Below are positions 36,537 through 47,372 of a stretch of 64,000 bases of DNA, piece by piece (the first letter of the stretch is position 1; the number at the start of each line of letters is the position of its first letter). A program made the position numbers and the translations under genes. The stretch is from Adlercreutzia sp. ZJ304 (GTDB lineage Bacteria; Actinomycetota; Coriobacteriia; Coriobacteriales; Eggerthellaceae): NCBI RefSeq assembly GCF_011039075.1, contig NZ_JAAKEG010000010.1:28379-92378 (forward strand). The letters are read 5' to 3'. Under the pieces are notes generated by a model. That model had not been told where the DNA came from. It made no database searches and saw nothing but the letters and a program-made list of their open reading frames with translations.

Positions 36537-36558
36537 CTTAAAGTTCGCCGGAGTTTTT
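36537..36558 (+). terminator. Terminator after rubrerythrin
   Basis: Stem CTCCGGCG / CGCCGGAG followed by TTTTT, about 20 bp after the stop. Confidence 0.88.
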
Positions 36559-36621
36559 CCTGTTCCAAGCCCCATTGCGCCGTATAATAATTGAAGTTCA
36601 GTTTTAATCTTAGGGGGCGCA

Positions 36622-38148
36622 ATGGCATTTTATTTCGACGAACCTTCGCGTACATTTAACGAATACTTGTTAGTGCCGGGCTATTCTGGCAGCAATTGCA
36701 TACCGTCCGATGTGTCATTAAAGACTCCTCTTGTGAAATATCGGAAGGGTCAGGAAGACTGCCCTATAAGCCTAAGCATTCCTATGATATCTGCCATTAT
36801 GCAGTCGGTTTCTGACGATCGCATGGCTGTTGCGCTAGCTACCGAGGGTGGGCTTTCATTCATATATGGTTCGCAAAGTATAGAAAATGAAGCGGCAATG
36901 GTTCGTCGTGTTAAAGATTACAAAGCTGGTTTTGTGGAAAGCGATGTAAATCTTTCGCCCGATATGACTTTGGCGGACGTGGTGCGTCTGAAAGAAGAGC
37001 ATGGCTTTTCTACTATGCCTGTAACAGAGGCAGGCAAACCTCACGGCAAGTTGCTGGGAATTGTAACTAGCCGCGATTATCGCGTAAGCCGTATGAATTC
37101 AACCGATAAAGTGGTCGATTTTATGACGCCGCGTGACCAGCTTGTAGTTGCGCCCGTTGAGACTTCGCTAAAAGACGCGAACGATATTATTTGGGATAAT
37201 AAGCTGAACTGCTTGCCTATCGTTGATGCCTCTGACAATTTGGTGGCGCTGGTTTTCCGCAAAGACTACGATTCTCATAAAAGCAATCCTGATGAAATGC
37301 TTGATGATCACAAACGCTACATGGTGGGCGCTGGCATAAACACGCGCGACTATGCCGATCGTGTGCCAGCTTTAGTTGATGCTGGCGTTGATGTGTTGTG
37401 TATTGATTCATCGGAGGGCTATTCCGATTGGCAGAAATTCACAATCCAATGGATTCGCGAACACTATGGTGACAGCGTGAAGGTGGGTGCTGGCAATGTG
37501 GTCGATCGCGATGGTTTCCGCTTCTTGGCTGAATGCGGTGCCGACTTCATCAAGATAGGTATTGGCGGCGGCAGTATTTGTATTACGCGCGAAACAAAAG
37601 GTATTGGGCGAGGTCAAGCTACTGCTGTTATAGAGGTGGCGCAGGCGCGCGATGAGTGGTTCCGCGAAACAGGAGTTTACATTCCCATTTGTTCTGATGG
37701 TGGCATTGTGTATGACCATCACATTAGCTTAGCGCTTGCTATGGGTGCCGATTTCGTTATGCTTGGTCGTTACTTTGCCCGTTTTGATGAAAGTCCGTCA
37801 AATAAAGTGATGGTAAACGGCAGCTACATGAAGGAATACTGGGGCGAGGGTAGCGCCCGTGCACGTAATTGGCAGCGTTATGATTTGGGCGGCAATAAGA
37901 AGGGTATGTCGTTTGAAGAAGGTGTCGATAGCTATGTGCCTTATGCGGGTTCATTGAAAGATAATGTTAATTTGACGCTTTCTAAGGTAAAAAGCACCAT
38001 GTGCAACTGCGGCGCGCTTACCATAGAAGAGTTGCAAGAAAAAGCAAAACTGACTGTGGTTAGCGCAACTTCTATAGTTGAAGGCGGCGCACATGATGTT
38101 ATGCTGCGAGATAAGAACACTTATGCCAGTAATGCAACATTGCATTAA
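36622..38148 (+). CDS. guaB: IMP dehydrogenase
   Basis: Oxidises IMP to XMP, the first committed step to GMP. 508 residues with the site AGGGGG. The barrel contains the phosphate loop and catalytic cysteine in [19 protein letters not shown] (usually GPGSIC), and [26 protein letters not shown]. Two CBS domains interrupt the barrel (~100-220; [20 protein letters not shown] and VDFMTPRD...LNCLPIVDA). The long form with [12 protein letters not shown] is a recognised anaerobe-type variant. Single gene. Confidence 0.93.
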   Translation: MAFYFDEPSRTFNEYLLVPGYSGSNCIPSDVSLKTPLVKYRKGQEDCPISLSIPMISAIMQSVSDDRMAVALATEGGLSFIYGSQSIENEAAMVRRVKDYKAGFVESDVNLSPDMTLADVVRLKEEHGFSTMPVTEAGKPHGKLLGIVTSRDYRVSRMNSTDKVVDFMTPRDQLVVAPVETSLKDANDIIWDNKLNCLPIVDASDNLVALVFRKDYDSHKSNPDEMLDDHKRYMVGAGINTRDYADRVPALVDAGVDVLCIDSSEGYSDWQKFTIQWIREHYGDSVKVGAGNVVDRDGFRFLAECGADFIKIGIGGGSICITRETKGIGRGQATAVIEVAQARDEWFRETGVYIPICSDGGIVYDHHISLALAMGADFVMLGRYFARFDESPSNKVMVNGSYMKEYWGEGSARARNWQRYDLGGNKKGMSFEEGVDSYVPYAGSLKDNVNLTLSKVKSTMCNCGALTIEELQEKAKLTVVSATSIVEGGAHDVMLRDKNTYASNATLH

Positions 38149-38169
38149 GGTGTAAATAGCGGGGTTGTA

Positions 38170-39783
38170 TTGGCGGGACTAACTAAACTGAATAAGTTGG
38201 TAGCTGTTTTCACGGCATCTACTCTTGCGCTTTCGCTCGTGCCAGCTAGTGCTTTTGCCAATGTTTCGCAGCCTTCCGAGACTGAAGAAGTATATATAAC
38301 GCATGATGAAAACGGTAGCTTGTTTGGTTACTTTGATGTAGTTGACGAAGCTGAATATATCCTAAAGACCAAAGTCTGGAAGGCAGAGCATGGCAAAGTA
38401 ACAGATGATGTTACTTTTTGGAGTTGGCTGGAATCTGAGCTGACCACTTCTGAGTTTTCAAAAGTGCGTATACGCATAGATGAATCGTCAGTTTCTTACA
38501 CTATGCCGACAAATGGTACTCCCGAGAATCCGGCAGGTGTTGCAGGGTCGTTTAGCGCTGATGTGTACGTTCATCGCGGTTGGTTTGATATTTTCTTTGC
38601 GAGACGAGTTCCAATTAGTGGCACTATAGAAGCTGTGCCATATGTTGCGGATAATCCAACCCCTCCAATTAATCCGGAGGATCCTGATTTTGGCGACGAT
38701 CCGCAACCTAGCCCTGTACCTACGCCGGAACCTGAACCGGAGCCTGATCCTGAACCGGAACCTGATCCTGAACCGGAACCTGATCCTACGCCCACGCCTG
38801 AACCGGATAATCCCAACCCGAAACCTAATCCGGATGAACCTGTAAATCCCGATCCTGTCAATCCGGATAATCCAGACGATTCAGATAATCCGGACAAATC
38901 TGACGAACCCACTAACCCAGACGATTCGGACAAACCCGGAAACACTAACGCTGACCAGAATACTCAAAGCGCAAAAGTGGAAGAGGTCGCAAATAAGATT
39001 CGCCAAACCATAGCCGAGCAGGTAAGTGAAGATGAGGCTGCTTGGACAATGGATGCCGACGAATTCGATAATATCTCTTTTGATGACGAGGCTGCAGCGG
39101 AAGCCTCTATGAAGGTATCGGTACAAAATTGGGTTATTGCGAAACTTGCATTGATGAATCTTCCTGAGGATGTTGCTTATGAAGTGGGCGAACCAAAAAT
39201 AACAATGCCTACTGAAACTGCTGAAGGTAGCTTTGAATGCCCCGTTTTTCTTACAGCTGAAGAGAAATCTGAAGAAGTTGCTGTTGTAGAAGCGCGTGGT
39301 GTGTCTATGCATCTGAGCAACTCTGCCGTGCGAGCAGGCAATACTTCAGCGTTATTAGGCGGCGACCCCGCGAATTCTGCTGACGACACAGCTAAATTAT
39401 CAGCGCGCGAACCTGATTTAGTTATTACAGGTAAAATAGCGCCGCGTAAACCAAAACAATCTATTCAGACTTCAGACAACAATGCTGTTGGAATTGTAGA
39501 CAGATCGGCGCAGCGCCCATTGGCAGAAGCTCAAAATGGCATCAGTAATGGTAGCTCTAGTAAATCTAATACAGATACCCAGCGCGAAATAAAAAGACCG
39601 CAACAATTATCCGAAGACAAGCGCAACACTCCGTCGGTAACAACTGTGGTTCAACAAGGTTCGTCTATAGCCATCACGCAAGATTTGCTTGCAGGAAGTG
39701 TGGCTGTGTTAGCCGTAATTGGTGTTGTAGCTGCAATAGTAGCAATTGTGTGCTTGCTGCTTATGCGCGGACGCAAAAAATAA
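38170..39783 (+). CDS. Surface-anchored protein with Pro-rich repeat spacer
   Basis: 537 residues from a TTG at 38170, with GGGG eight bases before. A signal peptide (LVAVFTASTLALSLVPASAFA) is followed by a ~130-residue domain. Next comes an acidic proline spacer (~175-260) of PEPEPDPEPEPDP and NPDNPDDSD units, then a second domain of ~100 residues (NKIRQTIAEQVSEDEAAWTMD). It ends in one membrane helix (SVAVLAVIGVVAAIVAIVCLLL) and MRGRKK. No LPXTG motif is present, so anchoring is by the helix. The spacer includes three perfect-to-near-perfect 18-bp units at 38734-38787, prone to copy-number change. The function is unknown; an adhesin-like role is inference. Confidence 0.75.
   Translation: MAGLTKLNKLVAVFTASTLALSLVPASAFANVSQPSETEEVYITHDENGSLFGYFDVVDEAEYILKTKVWKAEHGKVTDDVTFWSWLESELTTSEFSKVRIRIDESSVSYTMPTNGTPENPAGVAGSFSADVYVHRGWFDIFFARRVPISGTIEAVPYVADNPTPPINPEDPDFGDDPQPSPVPTPEPEPEPDPEPEPDPEPEPDPTPTPEPDNPNPKPNPDEPVNPDPVNPDNPDDSDNPDKSDEPTNPDDSDKPGNTNADQNTQSAKVEEVANKIRQTIAEQVSEDEAAWTMDADEFDNISFDDEAAAEASMKVSVQNWVIAKLALMNLPEDVAYEVGEPKITMPTETAEGSFECPVFLTAEEKSEEVAVVEARGVSMHLSNSAVRAGNTSALLGGDPANSADDTAKLSAREPDLVITGKIAPRKPKQSIQTSDNNAVGIVDRSAQRPLAEAQNGISNGSSSKSNTDTQREIKRPQQLSEDKRNTPSVTTVVQQGSSIAITQDLLAGSVAVLAVIGVVAAIVAIVCLLLMRGRKK
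38734..38787 (+). repeat. Three tandem 18-bp units in the Pro-rich spacer
   Basis: GAACCGGAACCTGATCCT at 38752 and 38770, and GAACCGGAGCCTGATCCT at 38734. The array keeps the reading frame and encodes EPEPDP units. Confidence 0.85.
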
Positions 39784-39799
39784 GGGTCTAGCGGGTTTG

Positions 39800-40390
39800 C
39801 TAGTTTTCCGTTTCGACATAGCTGCTTATTAGCTTACGCAGTTCATCTGCGCCGGTGCCCTTCTCTGAAGATGTAAGCACTACAGGAATGCCTTTCGGCA
39901 GATTAAGCAGTTTTGTTATTTTGGCGCGCTGTTGCAGCGCTTTTTGCTTGCTTAGTTTGTCGGCTTTTGTAAGCGCTATTGCAAAAGGCAGTTCAGCTTC
40001 CTTCAGAAATTCCACCATATTATGGTCTAGTGCGCTTGGGTCGTGTCGAATGTCTATTAGGCTGACTACGAGCGCAAATTGGCGATCTTGATTAAAATAC
40101 CCCTCAATAAGTTCTGACCAACGCTTTAATTCTTGTTTAGAACGCCGCGCATATCCGTATCCGGGTAAATCTACAAAATCAAATCCGTCTACGTTGTAAA
40201 AATTCACCGTTGCTGTTTTGCCGGGAGTTTGTGATACCTTTGCTAGCCCTTTGCGAAACATCAGCCTGTTTAACAGCGACGATTTTCCAACATTTGAGCG
40301 TCCGGCAAACGATACTTCGGGTCCTTGACTGGGCGGAAGTTGGCTAGATGTGCCGTAAGCCGCTTTGAAGCTTGCGTTATGGTAGTTCAT
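39800..40390 (-). CDS. engB: Ribosome biogenesis GTPase EngB/YsxC
   Basis: GTPase needed for 50S subunit assembly. 196 residues from the ATG at 40390, where AGGAG is five bases upstream; the open frame to 40444 is not used. FAGRSNVGKSSLLNRL (G1), KTATVNFYNV (G2), VDLPGYGYA (G3), ALTKADKLS (G4) and LTSSEKGTG (G5) are all present. It converges with the surface protein gene and diverges from leuS. Confidence 0.95.
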   Translation of the reverse strand: MNYHNASFKAAYGTSSQLPPSQGPEVSFAGRSNVGKSSLLNRLMFRKGLAKVSQTPGKTATVNFYNVDGFDFVDLPGYGYARRSKQELKRWSELIEGYFNQDRQFALVVSLIDIRHDPSALDHNMVEFLKEAELPFAIALTKADKLSKQKALQQRAKITKLLNLPKGIPVVLTSSEKGTGADELRKLISSYVETEN

Positions 40391-40457
40391 GATGCTCCTG
40401 ACGGTGGCTGCATGGCTATAATGTTCTCTGCATATTCTACACAAGCTAAGGAATTAC

Positions 40458-43100
40458 ATGAAAGCATATGATCCACATGAAATAGAGCCACGTTTGCAAT
40501 TACAGTGGCAAGAAAACGGTCTTTACTCCGTAAACGAACAGTCAGACAAACCGCGCAAGTACGTGTTAGAAATGTTTCCCTATCCTTCGGGAGACATTCA
40601 TATGGGGCACGTAAGCAATTACACGTATGGCGATGTAGTTGCACGTTATTCGCGCATGAAAGGTTTTAACGTATTGCATCCTATGGGATGGGATGCGTTC
40701 GGATTGCCAGCGGAGAACGCTGCTATAAAGCATCATTCGCATCCGGCAAAGTGGACGTATAGCAACATAGATACACAGCGCGATTCGTTTAAGCGCATGG
40801 GTTTTAGCTACGATTGGGATAGAACGGTTGTGGCGTGCGATCCGGAATATTATCGCTGGGGACAGTGGATATTCTTAGAGTTTTGGAAGCGCGGGTTGGT
40901 GGAGCGACGCAATTCTGCTGTGAACTGGTGCGATGGTTGCGGTACCGTGCTCGCGAACGAGCAGGTAATTGATGGGCGTTGTTGGCGCTGCGATTCAGAG
41001 GTGCAAAAGCGCGATCTTACACAGTGGTACTACAAAATAACCGACTACGCAGAAGAGCTGCTTAAAGACTTAGACCAGCTTACCGGCTGGCCTGAAAACG
41101 TAAAGCAGCAGCAAGCTAACTGGATAGGGAAAAGCGAAGGCGCAAATGTTGACTTTGTTTTAGTGCCGCTTGGCGAAGAGGCGGAGGGAACGCTACATTC
41201 AGAAGCTGCGCAGCCTTCGCATTGCGCGTCTTCCGCGTCTTCAAATGAAAATTATGAATGCGCAAAGCAAGAAGACGTAATTACAGTATTTACTACTAGG
41301 GCTGACACCTTGTTTGGGTGCAGTTTCTTTGTGGTTGGTCCGGAATATGAAGGGCTGGCTGCTTTGGTGGCTGGTACTGCACAGGAAGCAGAAGTGCTAG
41401 CTTTCGCGGAAGAAGCCAAAAAGGTAAGTGCGGTGGAGCGCGCTCAGGGAGATCGCGAAAAGCACGGCATTTTTACTGGTCGTTATGTTATTAACCCTGT
41501 AAATGGTGAACAGGTGCCTGTGTGGGTAGCTGATTATGTAGTAGCCGATTACGGCACAGGCGCTGTTATGGCTGTGCCTTGTGGCGACCAGCGCGACTTC
41601 GAGTTTGCCCGCAAATACAATTTGCCAATAATTCCAATCATTCTGGATAAAGACGATCCTCTGTATGAGCAGCTTAAAGATGAGCAAAACCGTGCTGTTA
41701 CCAACGTAGATTGGGATGCAGCATATGCAGCAGAAGGTATTTTGGTGCAAAGCGGTCCGTATACTGGCATGGTGGGCGGCAAGCATTCCGAAGGTGAAGC
41801 CGCTATAGTAAAAGCGCTGGAGGATGCTGGTAAGGGCAAACGTACTACTGAGTATCGTCTACGTGATTGGTTGATAAGCCGTCAGCGCTATTGGGGCAAT
41901 CCAATTCCGGCAATTCATTGCCCTAAGTGTGGTGTGGTGCCAGTTCCGGAAGAAGATTTGCCAGTTCGGCTTCCTGAAGATATTGATTTGGCTGCCGGAG
42001 AAACGCTAGCCACGCACGCCGGGTTTGTGAACACTACATGCCCTGTTTGTGGTAAGCCCGCTAAGCGCGAGACGGATACGATGGACACGTTTACATGTAG
42101 TAGCTGGTATTACATGCGCTACTGCGATCCGCATAACGAGAACATGCCGTTCCTGAGCGATCGCGTGAACGAATGGATGCCGGTGGACCAATACATCGGT
42201 GGTATAGAGCATGCCATTCTGCATCTGTTATACAGCCGTTTCTTCACAAAAGTGCTGCGAGATGCGGGTATGTTGGATTTTGATGAGCCGTTTACAAACT
42301 TGCTTTGTCAGGGAATGGTGCTAGATGCCAATGGCGAAGTTATGAGCAAGTCGAAGGGCAATGTTGTAAGTCCGGAAGAGATGATAGCCAAGTATGGCGC
42401 CGATGCGGTGCGTGCTGCAATGTTGTTCATGGGACCGCCTGACAAAGAGAAACTCTGGAACGACGATGTGGTTCCAAGCATGTTAAAGTTTTTGAATCGT
42501 GTGTGGCGCATTGTGAATGACTTAGTGGGACAAGCAGGCGATGATACGCTTTTCAATCCGGATGCAGATGCTTCCCAAGCGCATACTTACGCTATGGCTA
42601 TGAAACGTGAACGCCATAGAGTGGTGGGCAAAGTTACTGAAGATATCGATCGCAACAATTTCAATACGGCTCTTGCGGCAATTATGGAATTAGCAAATGC
42701 AACGGCTGCGTTTTTGCGGTTGCGTCCGGCTGAGCATCGTATGAATTGCGCAACGGGTGGTCCGCTGTGTCGAGATGTGGCTGAAACGCTGGTAAAACTT
42801 TTAGCACCTATTGCGCCGCATTTCTCTGAAGAATTGTGGCAAACAGCACTTGGTCATTCTGATTCGGTGCATGAACAGCCGTGGCCTGAATTTGATCCAG
42901 AGTTAGCAAAAGCTGATGAAGTGGAAATAGCCGTGCAGCTATCTGGCAAGGTGAAGGCACGCATAATGGTACCAACTGATGCTGAAGAGGATGTTGCAAT
43001 AGCTGCTGCAAAAGATGCGATAGCAGAATTGTTGGATGGTAAAACTATTGTGAAGCAAATTTATGTACCCGGACGCTTGGTGAACATAGTGGCTAAGTAG
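40458..43100 (+). CDS. leuS: Leucine--tRNA ligase
   Basis: Charges tRNA-Leu. 880 residues. [20 protein letters not shown] holds the HIGH motif as HMGH. The CP1 editing domain spans ~225-430 ([34 protein letters not shown]). [19 protein letters not shown], four cysteines near CPKCG and CPVCG, and [22 protein letters not shown] (KMSKS) complete the core. An unusual Ser/Ala/Glu-rich insert of ~30 residues lies at the front of the editing domain ([20 protein letters not shown]). There is no T-box in the short upstream gap. Confidence 0.96.
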   Translation: MKAYDPHEIEPRLQLQWQENGLYSVNEQSDKPRKYVLEMFPYPSGDIHMGHVSNYTYGDVVARYSRMKGFNVLHPMGWDAFGLPAENAAIKHHSHPAKWTYSNIDTQRDSFKRMGFSYDWDRTVVACDPEYYRWGQWIFLEFWKRGLVERRNSAVNWCDGCGTVLANEQVIDGRCWRCDSEVQKRDLTQWYYKITDYAEELLKDLDQLTGWPENVKQQQANWIGKSEGANVDFVLVPLGEEAEGTLHSEAAQPSHCASSASSNENYECAKQEDVITVFTTRADTLFGCSFFVVGPEYEGLAALVAGTAQEAEVLAFAEEAKKVSAVERAQGDREKHGIFTGRYVINPVNGEQVPVWVADYVVADYGTGAVMAVPCGDQRDFEFARKYNLPIIPIILDKDDPLYEQLKDEQNRAVTNVDWDAAYAAEGILVQSGPYTGMVGGKHSEGEAAIVKALEDAGKGKRTTEYRLRDWLISRQRYWGNPIPAIHCPKCGVVPVPEEDLPVRLPEDIDLAAGETLATHAGFVNTTCPVCGKPAKRETDTMDTFTCSSWYYMRYCDPHNENMPFLSDRVNEWMPVDQYIGGIEHAILHLLYSRFFTKVLRDAGMLDFDEPFTNLLCQGMVLDANGEVMSKSKGNVVSPEEMIAKYGADAVRAAMLFMGPPDKEKLWNDDVVPSMLKFLNRVWRIVNDLVGQAGDDTLFNPDADASQAHTYAMAMKRERHRVVGKVTEDIDRNNFNTALAAIMELANATAAFLRLRPAEHRMNCATGGPLCRDVAETLVKLLAPIAPHFSEELWQTALGHSDSVHEQPWPEFDPELAKADEVEIAVQLSGKVKARIMVPTDAEEDVAIAAAKDAIAELLDGKTIVKQIYVPGRLVNIVAK

Positions 43101-43128
43101 CAAACGCCCCAATCTTTCTTAGTAAAGC

Positions 43129-43156
43129 AAGAAGCCCCTATTGCAGGGGCTTCTTT
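43129..43156. terminator. Terminator between leuS and glnN
   Basis: Stem AAGAAGCCCC / GGGGCTTCTT with a 7-base loop, T-rich on the plus strand and A/T-flanked on the minus, so possibly bidirectional between convergent genes. Confidence 0.8.
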
Positions 43157-43187
43157 AGTAATTGCTGCGTTGCCGAATTGTCGAAAT

Positions 43188-45275
43188 TTATGCGTAGAAC
43201 AGAATGTCGTTATATGTAGGTACTGGCCATAAGTTGTGGTCTACAATTATTTCCATCGAATCGACCGCATCTCGCAAATCTTCCATAACAGGAATTATTT
43301 CATGCGCATTCATATTTGCGCGTTCTTGCTGATCTTCTATTTCGAGAGAAGCGCAATGCAGTTCGTGTAATTTGTGTAGGTGCTCGTTAATTATATCGGC
43401 GCCTTCTAACAGCGTTCTTAGCTTTGCTTCTTGGTATTTCTGGTTAGCGTCGGGAAGAGCAGTTTTTATCTGTGTAATGTGCTTGGCAACCTCTGCTGCA
43501 AACTGATTAATTGCCGGTAGGTATACGCGGCGAACCAAGCGCTTCATAGTGCGCACTTCGATATTTATAGTCTTGTTGTATTTTTCTAGCTTAACCTCGT
43601 AGCGACTATGAACTTCGGCTTCGCTGAGCACATTGAATTCACCAAATAAATCTATCGACTTTTGGCTGATGTAGCATGGTAGCGCATCGGCGGTAGTCTT
43701 ATGGTTGGCAAGACCGCGGCGCTCGGCTTCGGCGGGCCATTCGTCGGAGTAGCCGTCGCCATTAAAGATTATGCGCTGATGATCGCGCAGAGTGCGCTTC
43801 ACATAATCTAGTGCAGCATCGTGGAAGTCTTGCTTGTGGTCTTCCATTTCATCGGCAAATTCTTTCAAGCTTTTTGCCATAGCCGTGTTCAAAATTATGT
43901 TACAGTCGGAAAGATTTTGTTCGCTGCCCGGCATGCGGAATTCGAACTTATTGCCTGTGAAGGCGAATGGGCTTGTACGATTGCGGTCGGTGTTGTCCTT
44001 CAAGAAATTAGGCAATTCTGCCACACCGAGATCCATTTCGGCGCGCGCGCCAGAGGTGTAGTCTTCATCGGCTATTAGCGCGTTTACCACGCGGTCTAGC
44101 TCGTCTCCAAGGAACATACTAACAATGGCTGGTGGCGCTTCATTTGCGCCTAGGCGATGGTCGTTACCAGCGCTTGCTGCCGACATGCGCAGCAGTTCTT
44201 GATAGTCATCAACTGCTTGAATTACGCCAGCCAAGAACACCAAGAAACGCAGGTTGCTTATAGGATTGTCGCCCGGATCTAGTAGGTTTTTCCCGCCTGC
44301 ACTAATAGACCAATTGTTATGTTTGCCGCTGCCATTGATGTGTTCAAAAGGCTTTTCGTGTTCTAGGCACACCAAACCATAATGGCTAGCTAGCAAACGC
44401 ATCTTTTCCATAGTTAACAGGTTTTGGTCGATGGCTCGATTTGCGTTTGCAAACAGCGGTGCCAATTCGTGTTGGCACGGCGCAACTTCGTTGTGCTTTG
44501 TTTTTGCCGGTACACCCAGCTTCCACAACTCGTCGTCAAGTTCTTTCATAAAGCTGTTTACGCTGGGACGTATAGCTCCGAAATAGTGTTCCTCAAGCTC
44601 TTGCCCTTTACACGGCGAATAGCCGAATAGCGTGCGCCCGGTAAGCATAAGGTCAAGACGTTTTTCGTAGTCTTTCTCGCTAATGAGGAAGTATTCTTGC
44701 TCTGCGCCGACGGTGGTCACAACGCGCTGATGGTCTTCTCCAAACAGCGCCAATACGCGATTTGCTTGTTCTTCTATAGCCTGCATGCTGCGTAGAAGCG
44801 GCGTTTTCTTGTCTAGCGCTTCGCCGTTATAGCTACAAAATGCGGTCGGAATGCACAGCACCTCATCTTTAATGAACGCAAACGATGTTGGATCCCACGC
44901 AGTATAACCGCGCGCTTCAAAAGTGGCGCGCAGACCGCCGGATGGAAACGACGATGCGTCCGGCTCGCCTTGGATAAGCTCTTTGCCGCTGAAGCTCATT
45001 ATGGCGTGACCATCGCTTATCGGATCGATGAAGCTGTCGTGCTTTTCAGATGTAATGCCTGAAAGCGGCTGGAACCAATGCGTGTAGTGTGTGGCGCCCA
45101 GCTCAATTGCCCATTCTTTCATGGCGTGCGCCACCACATTTGCAACTTCCAGATTAAGCGGTTCGCCCTCTTTTATTGTGCGCATTAGTTGCTTATAGGT
45201 TGCGGATGGTAGCCGCTCGTGCATTGTGTGTTCGTCGAACACCATAGTGCCATAAATATCTTGAACCTTCGACAT
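43188..45275 (-). CDS. glnN: Glutamine synthetase type III
   Basis: Makes glutamine from glutamate, ammonia and ATP. 695 residues from the ATG at 45275, six bases after AAGGAG; the open frame to 45320 is not needed. The length and FSGKELIQGEPDASSFPSGGLRATFEARGYTAWD identify the large GlnN form rather than GlnA. GAEQEYFLI, HNEVAPCQHELAPLFANANRA, NGSGKHNNWSIS and GNDHRLGANEAPPAI hold the metal and ATP ligands. It is next to a PurF-like gene that may use ammonia or glutamine. A 13-bp palindrome TCTAACAGTTAGA at ~45377 lies upstream and could be an operator (weak). Confidence 0.94.
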   Translation of the reverse strand: MSKVQDIYGTMVFDEHTMHERLPSATYKQLMRTIKEGEPLNLEVANVVAHAMKEWAIELGATHYTHWFQPLSGITSEKHDSFIDPISDGHAIMSFSGKELIQGEPDASSFPSGGLRATFEARGYTAWDPTSFAFIKDEVLCIPTAFCSYNGEALDKKTPLLRSMQAIEEQANRVLALFGEDHQRVVTTVGAEQEYFLISEKDYEKRLDLMLTGRTLFGYSPCKGQELEEHYFGAIRPSVNSFMKELDDELWKLGVPAKTKHNEVAPCQHELAPLFANANRAIDQNLLTMEKMRLLASHYGLVCLEHEKPFEHINGSGKHNNWSISAGGKNLLDPGDNPISNLRFLVFLAGVIQAVDDYQELLRMSAASAGNDHRLGANEAPPAIVSMFLGDELDRVVNALIADEDYTSGARAEMDLGVAELPNFLKDNTDRNRTSPFAFTGNKFEFRMPGSEQNLSDCNIILNTAMAKSLKEFADEMEDHKQDFHDAALDYVKRTLRDHQRIIFNGDGYSDEWPAEAERRGLANHKTTADALPCYISQKSIDLFGEFNVLSEAEVHSRYEVKLEKYNKTINIEVRTMKRLVRRVYLPAINQFAAEVAKHITQIKTALPDANQKYQEAKLRTLLEGADIINEHLHKLHELHCASLEIEDQQERANMNAHEIIPVMEDLRDAVDSMEIIVDHNLWPVPTYNDILFYA

Positions 45276-45411
45276 TAGCTGCTCCTTCAGATGAACGCGC
45301 AGTTTTGCGCCTGTGTACATTCTACGTTAGACATCCAATGTTTCGAAAAGTTTTCAGGCTGTATAAGCTATGGTTAATCTAACAGTTAGAATGCGTTGGG
45401 GTTATACTCTC

Positions 45412-46833
45412 CTATTCTTCGCCAGTCCAGCAATAGGTGCAAATTTGGGCTGGATCTATGCCAATGGCTTCCAACATGCCCGGAAGAGACTGATAGCCTA
45501 GCGAATCGAAGCCCAGCTGATCGCAAATTGTTTTCAGCATGCATTTTCCGCGCTTTGTGGAGCTGTCGGCATATTCGTCTAGGTGTTTTGCGCCTTCGTC
45601 GCCTTCAAGTTCGTGAACTACACGACGAGCTATTAAATCCATCTCAGATTTACTGCTTGAAAAACTTAGATATTTGCAGCTAAACATTATTGGCGGACAA
45701 GCGCTTCGCATATGCACTTCTTTCGCGCCGCATTTGTAGAGGAAATCTACGGTTTCGCGCAGCTGTGTGCCGCGCACAATAGAATCGTCAACAAAGAGAA
45801 GTTTTTTGTCTGCAATTAATTCGGGTATATGAATTTGCTTCATTTTGGCTACGCGATTGCGCACTTCTTGATTGGTTGGCATAAACGAGCGCGCCCATGT
45901 TGGGGTGTATTTTATGAACGGACGAGCGAAAGTGCCACCGCATTCGTGTGCAAACCCAATGGCATGCGGTACACCTGAATCGGGTACGCCAGCAACGTAG
46001 TCAACTTTGGGCACTCCGCCGGCTGCTGCTTCGTCGCGCGCCATTATTGTGCCGTTGCGATAACGCATAACTTCTACGTTTACGCCTTCGTAGTTAGAAT
46101 TCGGGTAGCCGTAATACACCCACAGAAAAGCGCATATTTTCATGCGGTCGCCCGCGGGAGCTAGCGTTTCAAAACCGTTGGTTGTAACGCGGACTATTTC
46201 GCTTGGTCCCAATTCGTACGAATCTATGTAGCCAAGTTTGTGATAAGCAAACGATTCAAACGATACGCAATAGCCTTCATCGTTGCGTCCAATTAATACT
46301 GGCAGGCGACCTACGGCATCGCGTGCAGCTATTATTTCGCCTTCTTGGGTCATTATAAGCAGGGTAAGCGAGCCTTCTACTTTTTGTTGGGCATACTTTA
46401 TTCCCGATACAAAATTGTCTTTCTGGTTGATAAGCGCTGCCACCAATTCGGTGGAATTTACCTTCCCCGAACTCATAGCCATGAATTGCTTTTCTCCGTT
46501 TTTGAAGAATTCGTCAACCAGCGCTTCGGCGTTGTTGATTATTCCGACGGTTGTTAGCGCGAATGTGCCTAAATGCGAACGCACGAGTAGCGGTTGTGGG
46601 TCGGTGTCGCTTATGCAGCCTATTCCACTGGTGCCGCTAAAGCTTGGCAGGTCGTCTTCGAAGCGCGTGCGAAATGGTGTGTTTTCTATTGAGTGAATTT
46701 CTTTTTGGAAGCCTTCGCCATTTACGAAGATCATGCCTGCGCGTCTTGTGCCGAGGTGAGAATGATAGTCAACGCCGAAAAATACATCCAGTACAACATC
46801 GCGGTTCGAAACCGCGCCGAAAAAGCCGCCCAT
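45412..46833 (-). CDS. PurF-like phosphoribosyltransferase lacking the catalytic N-terminal cysteine
   Basis: 473 residues from the ATG at 46833, five bases after GAGGAG. The layout is that of amidophosphoribosyltransferase: an N-terminal nucleophile-type glutaminase domain (HSHLGTRRAG, VGIINNAEALVDEFF) and a C-terminal phosphoribosyltransferase domain with LLFVDDSIVRGTQLRE, the PRPP-binding loop. True PurF begins Met-Cys-Gly, the cysteine being the nucleophile. Here the protein begins MGGFFGAV, with glycine in that place. It cannot hydrolyse glutamine by the usual mechanism and may use free ammonia or another amine, or have a different role. The C-terminal cysteines (CMLKTICDQ, ICTYCW) resemble the iron-sulfur ligands of Bacillus-type PurF. 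Confidence 0.85.
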   Translation of the reverse strand: MGGFFGAVSNRDVVLDVFFGVDYHSHLGTRRAGMIFVNGEGFQKEIHSIENTPFRTRFEDDLPSFSGTSGIGCISDTDPQPLLVRSHLGTFALTTVGIINNAEALVDEFFKNGEKQFMAMSSGKVNSTELVAALINQKDNFVSGIKYAQQKVEGSLTLLIMTQEGEIIAARDAVGRLPVLIGRNDEGYCVSFESFAYHKLGYIDSYELGPSEIVRVTTNGFETLAPAGDRMKICAFLWVYYGYPNSNYEGVNVEVMRYRNGTIMARDEAAAGGVPKVDYVAGVPDSGVPHAIGFAHECGGTFARPFIKYTPTWARSFMPTNQEVRNRVAKMKQIHIPELIADKKLLFVDDSIVRGTQLRETVDFLYKCGAKEVHMRSACPPIMFSCKYLSFSSSKSEMDLIARRVVHELEGDEGAKHLDEYADSSTKRGKCMLKTICDQLGFDSLGYQSLPGMLEAIGIDPAQICTYCWTGEE

Positions 46834-46917
46834 GAGAACTCCTCTATTAACATACACTTGCAGCGTGTTTACAACGGCTGCAAGTGAAAGTATACATGGG
46901 TTTATGCTCTATATAAG

Positions 46918-46948
46918 AAAAAAGCCCCGACATATGCCGAGGCTTTTT
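46918..46948. terminator. Terminator after rpsI
   Basis: Stem AAAAAGCCCCG / CGAGGCTTTTT around CATATG, with one mismatch. It lies after the rpsI stop and before the PurF-like gene on the minus strand, and reads as a terminator in both directions. Confidence 0.8.
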
Positions 46949-46967
46949 GCAAATGTTGTTTGCAACT

Positions 46968-47369
46968 TTAGCGCTTGCTGAACTGCGGGCGCTTGCGAGC
47001 CTTTTTCAGACCGTATTTCTTGCGCTCCACCATACGTGGGTCGCGAGTTAAAAAGCCTGCTTTTTTCAGTTCGGCGCGATAATCGCCAGCATCAAGTAGT
47101 GCGCGGCTAATGCCCAAGCGCAAAGCACCTGCTTGACCGCTGATTCCACCACCGTTTATGCGAGCAATTACGTCAAAATGACCCTGCGTATCAGTAACCT
47201 TGAATGGGGTGGTAGCGTAGGCTAGTAAACCTTCGCGTGCGAAATATTCGTTGCCGTCGCGACCATTCACGGTAACTTTGCCGGTGCCGGGAACTAGGCG
47301 AACGCGTGCGATAGCATTCTTGCGACGACCGGTGCCATAGTAAAGGGCCTCATTCTTAGCTTCTGCCAT
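46968..47369 (-). CDS. rpsI: 30S ribosomal protein S9
   Basis: 133 residues. [19 protein letters not shown], the middle [19 protein letters not shown], and the basic tail [24 protein letters not shown] that reaches the ribosomal P site are complete. It follows rplM by three bases. Confidence 0.97.
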   Translation of the reverse strand: MAEAKNEALYYGTGRRKNAIARVRLVPGTGKVTVNGRDGNEYFAREGLLAYATTPFKVTDTQGHFDVIARINGGGISGQAGALRLGISRALLDAGDYRAELKKAGFLTRDPRMVERKKYGLKKARKRPQFSKR

Positions 47370-47372
47370 GAT

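Noticed and set aside
38571..38945. Minus-strand Gly/Ser-rich frame (GSGSGSG repeats)
   Set aside because: It is the antisense of the Pro/Glu/Asp spacer in the surface protein, which has a signal peptide and anchor on the plus strand.
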